From positions 558,001 to 622,000 of the forward strand of contig NZ_JAAGPI010000002.1 of NCBI RefSeq assembly GCF_017104715.1: a DNA stretch of 64,000 nucleotides, in the 5' to 3' direction. The position numbers and the translations under genes were made by a program. The DNA is from Burkholderia sp. Ac-20365 (lineage in GTDB: Bacteria > Pseudomonadota > Gammaproteobacteria > Burkholderiales > Burkholderiaceae). The notes beneath the pieces were generated by a model, which was given only the letters and a program-made list of their open reading frames with translations, was not told the origin of the DNA and ran no database searches. The number at the start of each line of letters is the position of its first letter. The first letter of the stretch is position 1. Of the stretch, positions 1 through 8,793 are shown one piece after another.

Positions 1-743
1 ACCGCGCGCGACGCTCGCCTTACCGGCAGCCGCGCCAGTCGTCCGAATACGCGTTTGTGCGCGCGCGGGCGCGCGTGCTTCAGGACCGGTCGCGCAGCGA
101 ATACGCCGACGACATTTCGCGGATGCGCTCCGAAATCGAAGACCGGACCGCGCTGAACGTGGCGGGCAACTGGTACGGCATCGCCTACGCGCAGATGCTG
201 CTCGAACGGTACGACGACGCGGCGGCGTCACTGACGAAAGCGCGTGACGCCTTCGACGCCAACGAGCGCGCCGAAGGCGCCGCGCCGCGTAGTTCGCCGA
301 GCCTCGACGTGCTCGCAGTCGATATCGCGCGGCGTGCCGGCCGCAACGACGAAGCCGTGCGTCTCGCGGAAATTGCACAGAAGCGCTGGCCGCAATCGCA
401 CGCGGCCATCGACATGCGTCTGCAGACGCTGCTCACCGCACGCCGCTTCGGCGAAGCGCAGGCGCAGGCGCTGCACGAAACGCGCGTCGATCCGCAGCAG
501 CCTGTCTGGTGGCGCTATCTGGCGCAGGCGAGCGTCGGCACGGGCGACGCGCTGACGCAACATCGCGCGCTCGCGGAGAAGTTCGCGCTGGAAGGGGCGT
601 GGCCGTCGGCGATCCGGCAACTGAAGGAAGCACGCGACATCAAGTCGGTTGGCTACTACGATCTCGCGACGATCGACGCGCGCCTGCACGAATTCGAAGC
701 GCGCTACAAGGAAGAGCGCGAGGACGAGAAGAACAGCAGCTAG
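1..743 (+). CDS. M48 family metalloprotease, BepA type (C-terminal part, 5' truncated by window)
   Basis: The reading frame is already open at position 3 and ends at TAG 741-743, so the gene starts outside the window. A GTG at 57 is internal and not the start. What remains is a helical, tetratricopeptide-like region with regularly spaced Ala/Leu/Arg positions. The first residues (PYRQPRQSSEYAFVRARARV) resemble the junction after the peptidase domain in BepA/YfgC-type proteins, which are periplasmic zinc proteases with C-terminal TPR repeats that survey outer-membrane protein assembly. The HExxH zinc motif would lie upstream and cannot be seen. The next gene converges on it with only 8 bp between the stops. 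The family call rests on the C-terminal part alone. Confidence 0.75.
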   Translation, partial: RARRSPYRQPRQSSEYAFVRARARVLQDRSRSEYADDISRMRSEIEDRTALNVAGNWYGIAYAQMLLERYDDAAASLTKARDAFDANERAEGAAPRSSPSLDVLAVDIARRAGRNDEAVRLAEIAQKRWPQSHAAIDMRLQTLLTARRFGEAQAQALHETRVDPQQPVWWRYLAQASVGTGDALTQHRALAEKFALEGAWPSAIRQLKEARDIKSVGYYDLATIDARLHEFEARYKEEREDEKNSS

Positions 744-751
744 CGATCAGC

Positions 752-1336
752 TCAAGACGTTGCGACGCGCGCAGCAGGGCTTGCCACGAACCCGAAGCGC
801 TTTTCAACCTCGGACTTGCGCACAGGTTCGAGCTTCAGACTCACGTCGTCCCGCCAGCGAAACTGGCCGCTTTGGCCGTCATTCGCCAGATCCGCATGTT
901 CGGAGAACAGATCGAGATCGTGATCGTGCAGCACGGCGATGCGCGCAGGAGTCGAGCGATCGGTGAAGAGAATGCCGCCTTCGTCGTCGAGCCAGACGGC
1001 GGCGGGATCGAACGCTACGCCGCCCTGATCGGTCAGCGTGAGCTTGCCGCTCGCGCCATCCACGCCCAGCCGCACGATGAATGGCGTGTAGCCAAGCTCG
1101 ACATATACGCGCTGCGGGCCGTTCTGAAAGAACCATTGCCCTTCAGCATCGGCTTCGTAGTTGCGGTTGATGAAGCCGAGCAGGGCGGTATGGCGAATCG
1201 GCTCGCCAGGCGCGCCGGCGGCTTGCGCCGCTTCGTCGCGCATGCGCCAGTTGCCGCGCCGGTCCAGCATCAGCCAGCCGGTGCAATGCGGCACGTTCGG
1301 CCATTTGGCCAGTGCCTGCTTGACGATGTCATCCAT
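752..1336 (-). CDS. Conserved protein of unknown function (194 aa)
   Basis: A 194-residue soluble-looking protein with no signal peptide and no membrane segment. I do not recognise a catalytic motif. It has an N-terminal helix (MDDIVKQALAKWPNVPHC), then alternating beta-rich stretches (WLMLDRRGNWRM, VYVELGYTPFIVRLGV) with many Asp and Gly residues, as in beta-sandwich or small-ligand-binding folds. Its ATG at 1334-1336 lies inside the end of the upstream YheT-like hydrolase gene (8-bp overlap), so the two are very probably co-transcribed and translationally coupled. That is the only functional hint. The ATG is the natural start. Confidence 0.75.
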   Translation of the reverse strand: MDDIVKQALAKWPNVPHCTGWLMLDRRGNWRMRDEAAQAAGAPGEPIRHTALLGFINRNYEADAEGQWFFQNGPQRVYVELGYTPFIVRLGVDGASGKLTLTDQGGVAFDPAAVWLDDEGGILFTDRSTPARIAVLHDHDLDLFSEHADLANDGQSGQFRWRDDVSLKLEPVRKSEVEKRFGFVASPAARVATS

Positions 1337-2426
1337 GTTGCGTGAACGGGTCGAGGTAGCCGAAGATCCGGCGAGACAGCCAGTCGATCCGGCCGGGGAA
1401 AGGGCCCGTCATGAAGCCGACGTGTCCGCCATGCTCCGGTTGATCGAGTTCCACCATCGATGATACCTCGCCGCGCGACGGCAGCACCGCGCCTGGCAGG
1501 AACGGGTCGTTGCGCGCGTTAAGCACGAGTGTCGGCACGGTGATCTCGGGCAGCAGTGGGCGGGTGGTCGAGCGCGTCCAGTAGTCGTCGGCGTTGCGAA
1601 AGCCGTGCAGCGGCGCGGTCACGACGTCGTCGAACTCGTGCATCGTGCGGCAGGCGAGTACGTCGTCGATATCGAACAGGCCGGGATACTGCGCGAGCTT
1701 TTGCTGCGCTTTGAGTTTCAGCGTCTTCAGGAAGCTGCGCGTATAGATCATCCCGAAGCCCTGCGACAGCGCGCGGCCGCCCGCGTGCACGTCGAGCGGC
1801 GCGGAGATGGCCGCCGCTGCAGAGATGATCGATGCGTCCTCACGGCGCTCGCCGAGCCAGCGCAGCAACACGTTGCCGCCCAGCGACACGCCCGCCGCCA
1901 CGATCGGCCCCGCGTGCTGCTCGCGCAGGCGCCGCAGCACCCAGTCGACTTCGTTGCTGTCGGCGAGATGGTAGAAACGCGGCAGCAGGTTCATCGGCCC
2001 GCTGCAACTGCGAAAGTGCGGTACGACGCCGTGCCAGCCACGCAGATGCGCCGCCGCCATCAGCGTACGCGCGTAGTGCGAGTCCGAACTGCCTTCGAGT
2101 CCGTGAAACAGCACAAAGAGCGGAGCATTGGCGGCGATGCGCGGCGCGGCTGCGAGCGGACCGGGCACGAGCCAGTCGAGATCGATGAAATCGCCGTCGG
2201 GCGTGTTCCAGCGTTCGCGCCGGTAAGCCACCACCGGGCGGCGGCCGAACAATGCGGGAACGATGGTCTGGACGTGGCTATTTGGAAGCCAGAGGGGAGC
2301 GCGGTACAGCATGTCGACGGTCGCCTGGAGCGACGCACCCGCCGACGCGCCCACAGCAGCCTCGACAGCCGCCGCTGCATCGAGGGCCGGTCTGGAAGAA
2401 GCTTTATTGTCGTGGGTCGTGCTCAT
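1329..2426 (-). CDS. YheT-like alpha/beta hydrolase
   Basis: A 365-residue alpha/beta-hydrolase of the YheT/COG0429 group. Family signatures are clear: WLPNSHVQTIVPALF near residue 47, a GLEGSSDSHYAR motif, HFRSCSGPMN, the nucleophile elbow GVSLGG (Ser of GxSxG) and a late HGGHVGF that supplies the catalytic His. An Asp in NARNDPF is the likely third triad member. Substrates of bacterial YheT enzymes are not established; eukaryotic relatives (ABHD1/2/3) act on lipid esters. The N-terminal 35 residues are Ala-rich and could be trimmed by a later start. It overlaps the downstream protein of unknown function by 8 bp, suggesting a two-gene operon. Confidence 0.9.
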   Translation of the reverse strand: MSTTHDNKASSRPALDAAAAVEAAVGASAGASLQATVDMLYRAPLWLPNSHVQTIVPALFGRRPVVAYRRERWNTPDGDFIDLDWLVPGPLAAAPRIAANAPLFVLFHGLEGSSDSHYARTLMAAAHLRGWHGVVPHFRSCSGPMNLLPRFYHLADSNEVDWVLRRLREQHAGPIVAAGVSLGGNVLLRWLGERREDASIISAAAAISAPLDVHAGGRALSQGFGMIYTRSFLKTLKLKAQQKLAQYPGLFDIDDVLACRTMHEFDDVVTAPLHGFRNADDYWTRSTTRPLLPEITVPTLVLNARNDPFLPGAVLPSRGEVSSMVELDQPEHGGHVGFMTGPFPGRIDWLSRRIFGYLDPFTQHG

Positions 2427-2504
2427 GCCAACACCGGTATTCAGTCGAAGCCTCTGGCCGTTGCCCGCGCCGGGACTTCCGTCAAGCTGGTCTCGCGAGG
2501 CGCT

Positions 2505-2951
2505 TCAGTGCAGCGCACCCTGACCATGTCTCATTTTGGCAGCAAACTGCGAGGCGGTTTCGTTCGGCATCGCACTCGCGTGGATATGCGCGATCTTCCA
2601 TTCGCCACGTTCGTGGACCATCACATAGGTCGTGAAGACCATCGACGGGATCGCAGCCGGGTCAGCCGGCCGATGCGCTTCGGCAATCGCATAGACGACG
2701 GTGCCGAGACTGTCGTAAACACGGATGTCGAGCGGCTCGATCGAGACGGGCTGCGCTTCGAGCTGGAGAGTCAGCCCCGCGCGGATCGCGTCGAGGCCGT
2801 GCAGATGCGAACCATCGGCGCAGATACAGCTGACGAATTCCTCGTCGATCCACAAGCCCATCAAACTGTCGATATTGACCTCCGCGACCGCCTGGTAATA
2901 AGCGTTCAACGTGTCCGCAGCGGCTTCGAAGATGTGGGCAAAACGTGGCAT
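2505..2951 (-). CDS. NTF2/SnoaL-like fold protein
   Basis: A 148-residue single-domain protein with the pattern of the NTF2-like (SnoaL/DUF4440) superfamily: an N-terminal helix (FEAAADTLNAYYQAVAEVNIDSLMGLW), a strand with an acidic pair (DEEFVSCICADGSHLHG), then a curved sheet ending in YVMVHERGEWKIAHIHAS. Members are small cone-shaped enzymes or binding proteins, and sequence alone does not give a substrate. It lies between waaF (174 bp upstream) and the YheT-like gene (78 bp downstream), all on the minus strand, so it may belong to a longer transcript. No signal peptide is visible. Confidence 0.8.
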   Translation of the reverse strand: MPRFAHIFEAAADTLNAYYQAVAEVNIDSLMGLWIDEEFVSCICADGSHLHGLDAIRAGLTLQLEAQPVSIEPLDIRVYDSLGTVVYAIAEAHRPADPAAIPSMVFTTYVMVHERGEWKIAHIHASAMPNETASQFAAKMRHGQGALH

Positions 2952-3125
2952 GGCTCGTCAGTCTCTTGCGCGCCAGGCGCGCGGTTGCGGGTCAGTGGTG
3001 TGCAGCAGGCCATCCGCCAGCATGCCCGCGTCGCAAGACGCGAACATGACGCGCGAATGTGCGCGGGACAATGCCCCGCGCGAAGCTCGACCGATTGCGC
3101 AGCGTGGTCCGACGGGCTGAAACGC

Positions 3126-4151
3126 TCAGCGTTGCGCGAGCAACATACCGCGCAGATCGTCGAACACCTGTTCGGCGCTCAGTTGCCGCAGGCAGTTCAG
3201 ATGGCCCAACGGACATTCGCGCTGAAAGCACGGACTGCACTCGAGATGCAGCCATTGTACCTTTGCGAGGTCCGACAAGGGCGGTGTGTGGCGCGGATCG
3301 GTCGATCCGTACACGGCGACGAGCGGCCGGCGCAGCGCAGCCGCGACGTGCATCAGGCCGGAATCGTTCGTGACGACGGCGCTTGCCCGCGAGATCAGCG
3401 CGCAGGCTTCGCCCAGCGCCGTCTGACCGCACAGGTTGCGCACGTTCGGCGCGCGGTCGGCGATGGCCTGGGCGATGGGTGCGTCTTTCGGCGAACCGAG
3501 CGCGACGATCTTCGTGTACGGGAACGACTGGCCGACCATCTGCGCAAGCGCTGCGAAGTGCTCGGGCGGCCAGCGCTTGGCCGGGCCGTACTCGGCGCCG
3601 GGGCAGAACACCAGCAGCGGCACGCGCGTGTCCAGATTGAAGCGCGCCGACACGCGCGACGCCTCGTTCAGATCGGCGTCGAGCCGCGGCACGGGCAGAT
3701 CGTCGGGCACCTTCGCGCCGGGCGCGTAGGCGAGCGCGGCGTAGTGGCCGACCATCGGCGGACGCTCGTCCTTGCGCGGATTCGCGTGCCGCACGTTGAG
3801 CAGACCGTAACGGCTTTCGCCCGTATAGCCGATGCGCAGCGGAATGCTTGCCATCCACGGAATCAGCGCGGACTTCAGCGAATTGGGCAGCACATAGGCG
3901 GCGTCATAACCGACGTCGCGCAGATCGCTCGCCAGTTGCCAGCGGCGCAGCATCTGCAGCTTGCCGTGCGCGAGGTCCGTGGCGTAGACATCGCGGATCT
4001 CGGGCATCCGTTCGAGCACGGGCGCGACCCAGCTGGGCGCGACGGCATCGATCGCGATACGCGGATGCAATTTCACGAGGCGCGCAAACAGGGGCTGCGC
4101 CATCAATGCGTCACCGATCCAGTTCGGTGCGATAACCAACGCGCGACGCAT
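3126..4151 (-). CDS. waaF: ADP-heptose:LPS heptosyltransferase II
   Basis: A 341-residue GT-B fold enzyme of glycosyltransferase family 9. It adds the second L-glycero-D-manno-heptose from ADP-heptose to the inner core of lipopolysaccharide at the cytoplasmic face of the inner membrane. Typical motifs are the start RRALVIAPNWIGDALMAQPL, the mid-protein FCPGAEYGPAKRWPPEHFA, and the nucleotide-binding end VVTNDSGLMHVAAALRRPLVAVYGSTDPRHTPPL. The C-terminus carries the Cys-containing ECSPCFQRECPLGHLNC seen in WaaF proteins. Length is normal for the family. A terminator-like hairpin on the same strand lies just upstream (4170-4208), so waaF probably has its own promoter. Confidence 0.95.
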   Translation of the reverse strand: MRRALVIAPNWIGDALMAQPLFARLVKLHPRIAIDAVAPSWVAPVLERMPEIRDVYATDLAHGKLQMLRRWQLASDLRDVGYDAAYVLPNSLKSALIPWMASIPLRIGYTGESRYGLLNVRHANPRKDERPPMVGHYAALAYAPGAKVPDDLPVPRLDADLNEASRVSARFNLDTRVPLLVFCPGAEYGPAKRWPPEHFAALAQMVGQSFPYTKIVALGSPKDAPIAQAIADRAPNVRNLCGQTALGEACALISRASAVVTNDSGLMHVAAALRRPLVAVYGSTDPRHTPPLSDLAKVQWLHLECSPCFQRECPLGHLNCLRQLSAEQVFDDLRGMLLAQR

Positions 4152-4169
4152 CAGGGTGAGTTTCCGATG

Positions 4170-4208
4170 TCGAAAATAAGGCGCCGCGCGCTCGAGGCGC
4201 GCGGTGCC
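4170..4208 (-). terminator. Rho-independent terminator after the zinc-finger gene
   Basis: GGCGCCGCGCGC (4180-4191) pairs with GCGCGCGGTGCC (4197-4208) with one G-T pair and a 5-nt loop. On the minus strand the stem is followed by CTTATTTTCG, a short U-rich run. It would end the zinc-finger transcript before waaF. Confidence 0.6.
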
Positions 4209-4338
4209 GGAGTTGTCAGGAACAGGGACTGCAGCTCAGGCTATATCGGCACGCGCGGCGGGAAATTCAGCTCCCCATTCGCCCCATGGGACGACACGCG
4301 GCGCCGCAGCCCGTGCGGCAGACAAAGCGACTCAGGTT

Positions 4339-4533
4339 TCAGTGACCCTTGATCACTTCGCCGTCGCGCAGCTTGTAGCGCGTGCTGCAATACGGGCAGC
4401 GCGCTTCGCCATGCGTCACGTCGATAAAGACGCGCGGATGGTTGCTCCAGCGCGGCATCGACGGGTTCGGGCAATACGCAGGAAGGTCTTTCGCCGTCAA
4501 TTCGACCAGCGGCATTTCCTTGATTTCGCTCAT
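4339..4533 (-). CDS. CHCC-type zinc-finger protein
   Basis: A 64-residue protein with the CHCC zinc-finger pattern. A Cys in the middle (PAYCPNPSMPRWSNHP), a His in NHPRV, and a CPYC pair in EARCPYCSTRYKL give one Cys, one His and two Cys ligands. In mitochondria the homologous fold is an accessory subunit of complex I (NDUFS6); the small bacterial versions are widespread in Betaproteobacteria and have no assigned role that I know. It follows ilvE after 67 bp that include a hairpin terminator, so it may be transcribed alone or by read-through. Confidence 0.85.
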   Translation of the reverse strand: MSEIKEMPLVELTAKDLPAYCPNPSMPRWSNHPRVFIDVTHGEARCPYCSTRYKLRDGEVIKGH

Positions 4534-4558
4534 AGGGACTTTCTCGTTGTGTACAGAA

Positions 4559-4596
4559 AGCGGGCGCGTCCGGCTTCTTGCCGCGACGCGCCCGCT
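4559..4596 (-). terminator. Rho-independent terminator after ilvE
   Basis: A perfect 12-bp stem, AGCGGGCGCGTC (4559-4570) with GACGCGCCCGCT (4585-4596), with a 14-nt loop. On the minus strand it is followed by TTTCTGTACA. It lies five bases after the ilvE stop and before the zinc-finger gene. Confidence 0.65.
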
Positions 4597-4600
4597 GGAA

Positions 4601-5524
4601 TCAGATCTTCGTCAGCCAGTGCGCGTACTTCGCGCTCTTGCCATTCACGATGTCGAAGAAGCCCGACTGCAGCTTCTCCGTGATCGGGCCGCGCGTGCCC
4701 GAGCCGATCGTGCGGTTGTCGAGTTCGCGGATAGGCGTGACTTCGGCGGCCGTGCCCGTGAAGAAGGCTTCGTCGGCCGTATAGACTTCGTCGCGCGTGA
4801 TGCGCTTTTCGATCACTTCGATGCCCGCGTCCTTCGCCAGCGTGATGACCGTGTCACGCGTGATGCCGTCGAGGCACGACGACAGGTCAGGCGTGTACAG
4901 CTTGCCGTTGTTCACGAGGAAGAAGTTTTCGCCCGAGCCTTCCGACACGTAGCCGTCCACGTCGAGCAGCAGCGCTTCGTCGTAGCCGTCGGCGGTGGCT
5001 TCCTGGTTCGCGAGGATCGAGTTGACGTACCAGCCCGACGCCTTCGCGCGGACCATGGAGACATTCACGTGATGGCGCGTGAACGACGACGTCTTCACGC
5101 GGATGCCCTTCTTGATGCCGTCTTCACCGAGATACGCGCCCCACGGCCATGCCGCGATGGCAACGTGGATGGTATTGCCCTTGGCCGACACGCCCAGCTT
5201 TTCCGAGCCGACCCAGATGATCGGGCGCAGGTAGCACGACTCCAGCTTGTTCTCGCGCACGACTTCGCGCTGCGCGGCGGCCAGCGTTTCGTGGTCGAAC
5301 GGAACGTCCATCTGGAAGATCTTGGCCGAGTTCAAGAGGCGCTTGGTGTGCTCCTGGAGACGGAAGATCGCCGTGCCGCCGTCAGCCGTCTTGTAGGCGC
5401 GTACGCCTTCGAAGACGCCCATGCCGTAGTGCAGCGTATGGGTGAGGACGTGGATCTTGGCGTCGCGCCAATCGATGAGCTTGCCATCCATCCAGATCTT
5501 GCCGTCGCGGTCGGCCATTGACAT
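4601..5524 (-). CDS. ilvE: Branched-chain amino acid aminotransferase
   Basis: A 307-residue PLP fold-type IV aminotransferase that interconverts Leu, Ile and Val with their 2-keto acids using glutamate/2-oxoglutarate. Signatures: MADRDGKIWMDGKLIDW, HYGMGVFEGVRAY, the Lys region MVRAKASGWYVNSILANQEA, the phosphate-binding VSEGSGENFFLV and the FFTGTAAEVTPI end motif. I chose the ATG at 5522-5524 because GGAG precedes it at the right distance and it gives the usual family length. The frame remains open to 5632 but the extra 36 residues have no family character. It is divergent from the AzlCD exporter, which handles the same amino acids. Confidence 0.95.
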   Translation of the reverse strand: MSMADRDGKIWMDGKLIDWRDAKIHVLTHTLHYGMGVFEGVRAYKTADGGTAIFRLQEHTKRLLNSAKIFQMDVPFDHETLAAAQREVVRENKLESCYLRPIIWVGSEKLGVSAKGNTIHVAIAAWPWGAYLGEDGIKKGIRVKTSSFTRHHVNVSMVRAKASGWYVNSILANQEATADGYDEALLLDVDGYVSEGSGENFFLVNNGKLYTPDLSSCLDGITRDTVITLAKDAGIEVIEKRITRDEVYTADEAFFTGTAAEVTPIRELDNRTIGSGTRGPITEKLQSGFFDIVNGKSAKYAHWLTKI

Positions 5525-5829
5525 ACGGTTCTCCAGGCAGTGCGGGTTCGAGTGTGACGTCTGATCGTGACGTCGGCTTGTGACGTACGACCAGGGTGCC
5601 GGTTTTGGGTATTCGAAGCGTGGCGCGACCACGACAGATGCGCGCGGGCCACGCGGCGAAAAGCGCTATTTTAGCTTCTTTTGCACAAGCAACGGGCATT
5701 CGCGGGCACCCCGGACGCTATAATCCGGCGGTCGCTGAAAACTAACCGGATGCGCCAGCGGCTCTTTCACGTTTCTGGCGCTGATCTCCTGTCATCGTGG
5801 CGTTTGTCGCGCCGCGCTGCATTCGCCTC

Positions 5830-6576
5830 ATGCCCGCTCGCTTGTCCGATCTCGACCGCCGTGCCTTCCGTGATGGCGCGCGCGCCTACTCGCCAACCCT
5901 GATGGCGATCTTCTCCTGGGGGCTCGTAACGGGCATTGCGATGAGCAAGTCGGTGATGACCGTGCCGCAATCGCTCGCGATGTCGCTGCTGGTCTACGCG
6001 GGCTCGTCGCAACTGGCCGTGCTGCCGCTGATGCTCGCCAAGCTGCCCGTCTGGACCATCCTGCTCACGGCTGCGATGGTCAACACGCGCTTTGTGATCT
6101 TCAGCGTGGGCCTCGCGCCGCACTTTTCCTATCTGCCGTTGCACCGGCGCCTGCTGGTTGGCTATTTCAACGGCGACGTCATCTATCTGCTGTTCCAGAA
6201 GAAGGGTTTCCAGCCCGGTTACGTGCCGGGCAAGGAAGCGTATTTCTGGGGCATGGCCGTTTCGAGCTGGCTGTCGTGGCAGGTCTCGTCGATCATCGGC
6301 ATCCTGCTCGCCAGCCTTTTCCCCGATAACTGGGGCCTCTCGCTTGCCGGCACGCTCGCGCTGATCCCGGTGATGGTGTCGGCGATCTCGTCGCGCTCCA
6401 CCCTGGCGGCCGTGAGCGTCGCGGGCATCGTCGCGCTGATCGCGTTCGATCTGCCGTACCGGTTGGCGCTGCCGCTCGCGGTCATCTCGGCGATCATCGC
6501 GGGCACGGCCGCCGACGCGATGGTCGAGCGGGCAGACCTGCGCCGCATCCGCAACCGCACGGAGAACCCGCGATGA
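5830..6576 (+). CDS. azlC: AzlC-type branched-chain amino acid exporter, large subunit
   Basis: A 248-residue inner-membrane protein of the AzlC family, the large subunit of the two-part AzlCD/BrnFE exporter for branched-chain amino acids. The N-terminal part has the family pattern FSWGLVTGIAMSKSVM followed by MSLLVYAGSSQLAVLPLM; hydrophobic segments continue to the C-terminus. I prefer the ATG at 5830 (PARLSDLDRRAF) over a GTG at 5797; neither has a clear ribosome binding site. A TATAAT at 5719-5724 is a possible -10 for this gene. Its stop overlaps the azlD start (ATGA), so the subunits are translationally coupled. Confidence 0.88.
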   Translation: MPARLSDLDRRAFRDGARAYSPTLMAIFSWGLVTGIAMSKSVMTVPQSLAMSLLVYAGSSQLAVLPLMLAKLPVWTILLTAAMVNTRFVIFSVGLAPHFSYLPLHRRLLVGYFNGDVIYLLFQKKGFQPGYVPGKEAYFWGMAVSSWLSWQVSSIIGILLASLFPDNWGLSLAGTLALIPVMVSAISSRSTLAAVSVAGIVALIAFDLPYRLALPLAVISAIIAGTAADAMVERADLRRIRNRTENPR

Positions 6577-6896
6577 GCACCTTGCAGATCTGGCTCGCGA
6601 TCCTCGGCATGACGTTTGTCACAGCGCTGACACGCGCACTGTTTCTGATCGGGGGTGAGCGCACGGTGCTGCCGGAGCGCGCGCAACGGATGCTGCGCTA
6701 TGCGCCCGCCGCAGCGCTCGCGGCTGTGGTCGTGCCGGACGTGCTGGTGACGGACACTGGTGTGTCGATTGCACTGTCGAATCACGAGTTGTACGGCACG
6801 CTCGCGGGCCTCGCGTGGTTCCTTTGGCGGCGCACGATGCTCGGCACGATCGTCGTCGGAATGCTGGTGTTCACCGCGCTGCGGCTGATTTTCTGA
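6573..6896 (+). CDS. azlD: AzlD-type branched-chain amino acid exporter, small subunit
   Basis: A 107-residue, very hydrophobic protein with about three or four membrane segments, matching the AzlD family in length. Recognisable stretches are WLAILGMTFVTALTRALFLI, then LRYAPAAALAAVVVPDVL and GTIVVGMLVFTALRLIF. It pairs with AzlC to form the exporter. The start codon overlaps the azlC stop by 4 bp. Position opposite ilvE suggests that synthesis and export of Leu/Ile/Val are handled at one locus. Confidence 0.9.
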   Translation: MSTLQIWLAILGMTFVTALTRALFLIGGERTVLPERAQRMLRYAPAAALAAVVVPDVLVTDTGVSIALSNHELYGTLAGLAWFLWRRTMLGTIVVGMLVFTALRLIF

Positions 6897-7123
6897 GGCG
6901 CACTACGGGTTTCAGGCGAACGCGCGTGCGGATGTTGCGCTGCAATATCGCGCAACGCCCGCTGTGACCGGCAAATACTGGGATTCGCTCGGACAGGCTT
7001 AGATCGGTGTGACGATCGGTTAAAATAGCCGTCTCCCGGAATTTGCGCGAAGCCGCCGGCACCGTTCGTGAGAGGCCGTTCGCGCAGCGTCCGCACCGCC
7101 TTCCAATCAACCGCATATCAATC

Positions 7124-8317
7124 ATGAAACAGGTATTGCGTCTCTCCGATCTGATCGCCGAAGGCAAGCTATCCGGCAAACGCGTGTTCATCCGCGCCGA
7201 CCTGAACGTGCCGCAGGACGACGCCGGCAACATCACCGAAGACACCCGCATCCGCGCCTCCGTGCCCGCCATCAAGTCCGCGCTGGACGCGGGCGCGGCC
7301 GTCATGGTCACGTCGCATCTGGGTCGCCCGACGGAAGGCGATTTCAAGCCCGAAGATTCGCTCGCGCCCGTCGCGAAGCGTCTGGCCGAACTGCTCGGCC
7401 GCGACGTCCCGCTGGTGCAGAACTGGGTTGAGAACGGCGTGAATGTCGCGCCGGGCCAGGTCGTGCTGCTCGAAAACTGCCGCGTGAACAAGGGCGAAAA
7501 GAAGGATTCCGACGAGCTCGCGCAGAAAATGGCGAAGCTCTGCGACGTCTACGTGAACGACGCGTTCGGCACCGCGCACCGCGCCGAAGCCACCACGCAC
7601 GGCATCGCGAAGTACGCGCCTGTTGCTTGCGCCGGCCCGCTGCTCGCGGCTGAACTCGAAGCGCTCGGCAAGGCGCTCGGCGCGCCGAAGCGCCCGCTGA
7701 TGGCGATCGTCGCGGGTTCGAAGGTGTCGACCAAGCTGACCATCCTGAAGTCGCTGGCCGACAAGGTCGATCAGCTGATCGTCGGCGGCGGCATTGCGAA
7801 CACGTTCATGCTGGCGGCTGGCCTGAAGATCGGCAAGTCGCTGGTCGAAGCGGATCTGGTCGAAGAAGCGAAGGCGATCATCGAATCGGCGAAGGCGCGC
7901 GGCGCATCGGTGCCGATTCCGTCGGATGTCGTGACGGCCAAGGAGTTTTCGCCGACGGCGCAAGCCACTGTCAAGAAGGTCGCGGACGTCGAAGACGACG
8001 ACATGATCCTCGATATCGGACCGGACACGGCCAAGGCGTTGGCTGGCCAGCTGGAAAAGGCCGGCACGGTGGTCTGGAACGGCCCGGTCGGCGTGTTCGA
8101 ATTCGACCAGTTCGGCAACGGCACGAAGACGCTCGCTGAAGCGATCGCCAAGTCGTCGGCGTACTCGATTGCGGGCGGCGGCGACACGCTCGCGGCCATC
8201 GCCAAGTACGGTATCCACGACAAGGTGAGCTATATCTCGACGGGCGGCGGCGCATTCCTCGAGTTCCTCGAAGGGAAGAAGCTTCCGGCAGTCGCAGTGC
8301 TGGAATCGCGGGCCTGA
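7124..8317 (+). CDS. pgk: Phosphoglycerate kinase
   Basis: A 397-residue cytosolic enzyme that transfers phosphate between 1,3-bisphosphoglycerate and ADP. The N-terminal domain has [15 protein letters not shown], the [12 protein letters not shown] substrate region and [10 protein letters not shown]. The C-terminal domain has [26 protein letters not shown] and [16 protein letters not shown], the nucleotide-binding Gly loop. I chose the ATG at 7124 because it gives the family length and the [10 protein letters not shown] start; the frame is open from 7043 without family similarity. TAAAAT at 7021-7026 could be a -10. It heads the plus-strand run pgk-pyk-fba, the lower-glycolysis group common in Burkholderiales. 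Confidence 0.97.
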   Translation: MKQVLRLSDLIAEGKLSGKRVFIRADLNVPQDDAGNITEDTRIRASVPAIKSALDAGAAVMVTSHLGRPTEGDFKPEDSLAPVAKRLAELLGRDVPLVQNWVENGVNVAPGQVVLLENCRVNKGEKKDSDELAQKMAKLCDVYVNDAFGTAHRAEATTHGIAKYAPVACAGPLLAAELEALGKALGAPKRPLMAIVAGSKVSTKLTILKSLADKVDQLIVGGGIANTFMLAAGLKIGKSLVEADLVEEAKAIIESAKARGASVPIPSDVVTAKEFSPTAQATVKKVADVEDDDMILDIGPDTAKALAGQLEKAGTVVWNGPVGVFEFDQFGNGTKTLAEAIAKSSAYSIAGGGDTLAAIAKYGIHDKVSYISTGGGAFLEFLEGKKLPAVAVLESRA

Positions 8318-8319
8318 TA

Positions 8320-8793
8320 ATGGCGACGCGCTCCCCGAACAAGCCTCAGAAGACGCGCAACGCGTCGCGCACGGCAGCGACAGGGGAGCGCGCAGCGCGC
8401 TCCGCGCAAGCGCTGCAATCCGAGGTCGCAGCACAGGCGGCCTCGCAACATTCCGCTAACGCGCCAGTGGCACAGACCGCAGCCGTTACCGAAGACCTGT
8501 ATACCGAACTGGCTGTCATCGATGTCGCGCAACAAGACGCGGCAGATACGGCACAAGGTTCAACCGCAACGGTGTCTCTCGCCTCAAACACCGAAGCCGA
8601 TGCATCTGGACTCACGGCGCAAGAAGCGCCGCGGGCGGCAGATATCGCAGCAGTCCCCCACGATTCGACGCCGGACCTTCAAGGTTCGAAGGGAACGAAC
8701 GGCGCACCACCCCATGTAGCACCTGTCGTTGCGCAGCCTCCGCATCCGACTCCCAACGTTCATCCCAGCGATCTCATCCAGACGAGGAGACTC
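8320..8793 (+). other. Open in-frame extension upstream of pyk (158 codons)
   Basis: The stretch between pgk and the family start of pyk is open in the pyk frame without a stop. It begins with an ATG two bases after the pgk stop. The encoded peptide is Ala/Gln/Thr/Pro-rich with low complexity (AAQAASQHSANAPVAQTAAV, PVVAQPPHPTPNVHPSD) and has no recognisable domain. It could be an N-terminal extension of pyruvate kinase, a separate short product, or untranslated leader that happens to be open in GC-rich DNA. The opposite strand is also open here, which weakens the case for coding. Confidence 0.35.

Noticed and set aside
57..743. Complete gene starting at the GTG at 57
   Set aside because: The frame is open to the window edge, and the upstream residues continue the family sequence, so the gene is truncated by the window.
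1605..4352. Open reading frame of 915 codons on the plus strand opposite three minus-strand genes
   Set aside because: It crosses three recognisable genes antisense and their intergenic gaps, with Arg/His-rich shadow composition.
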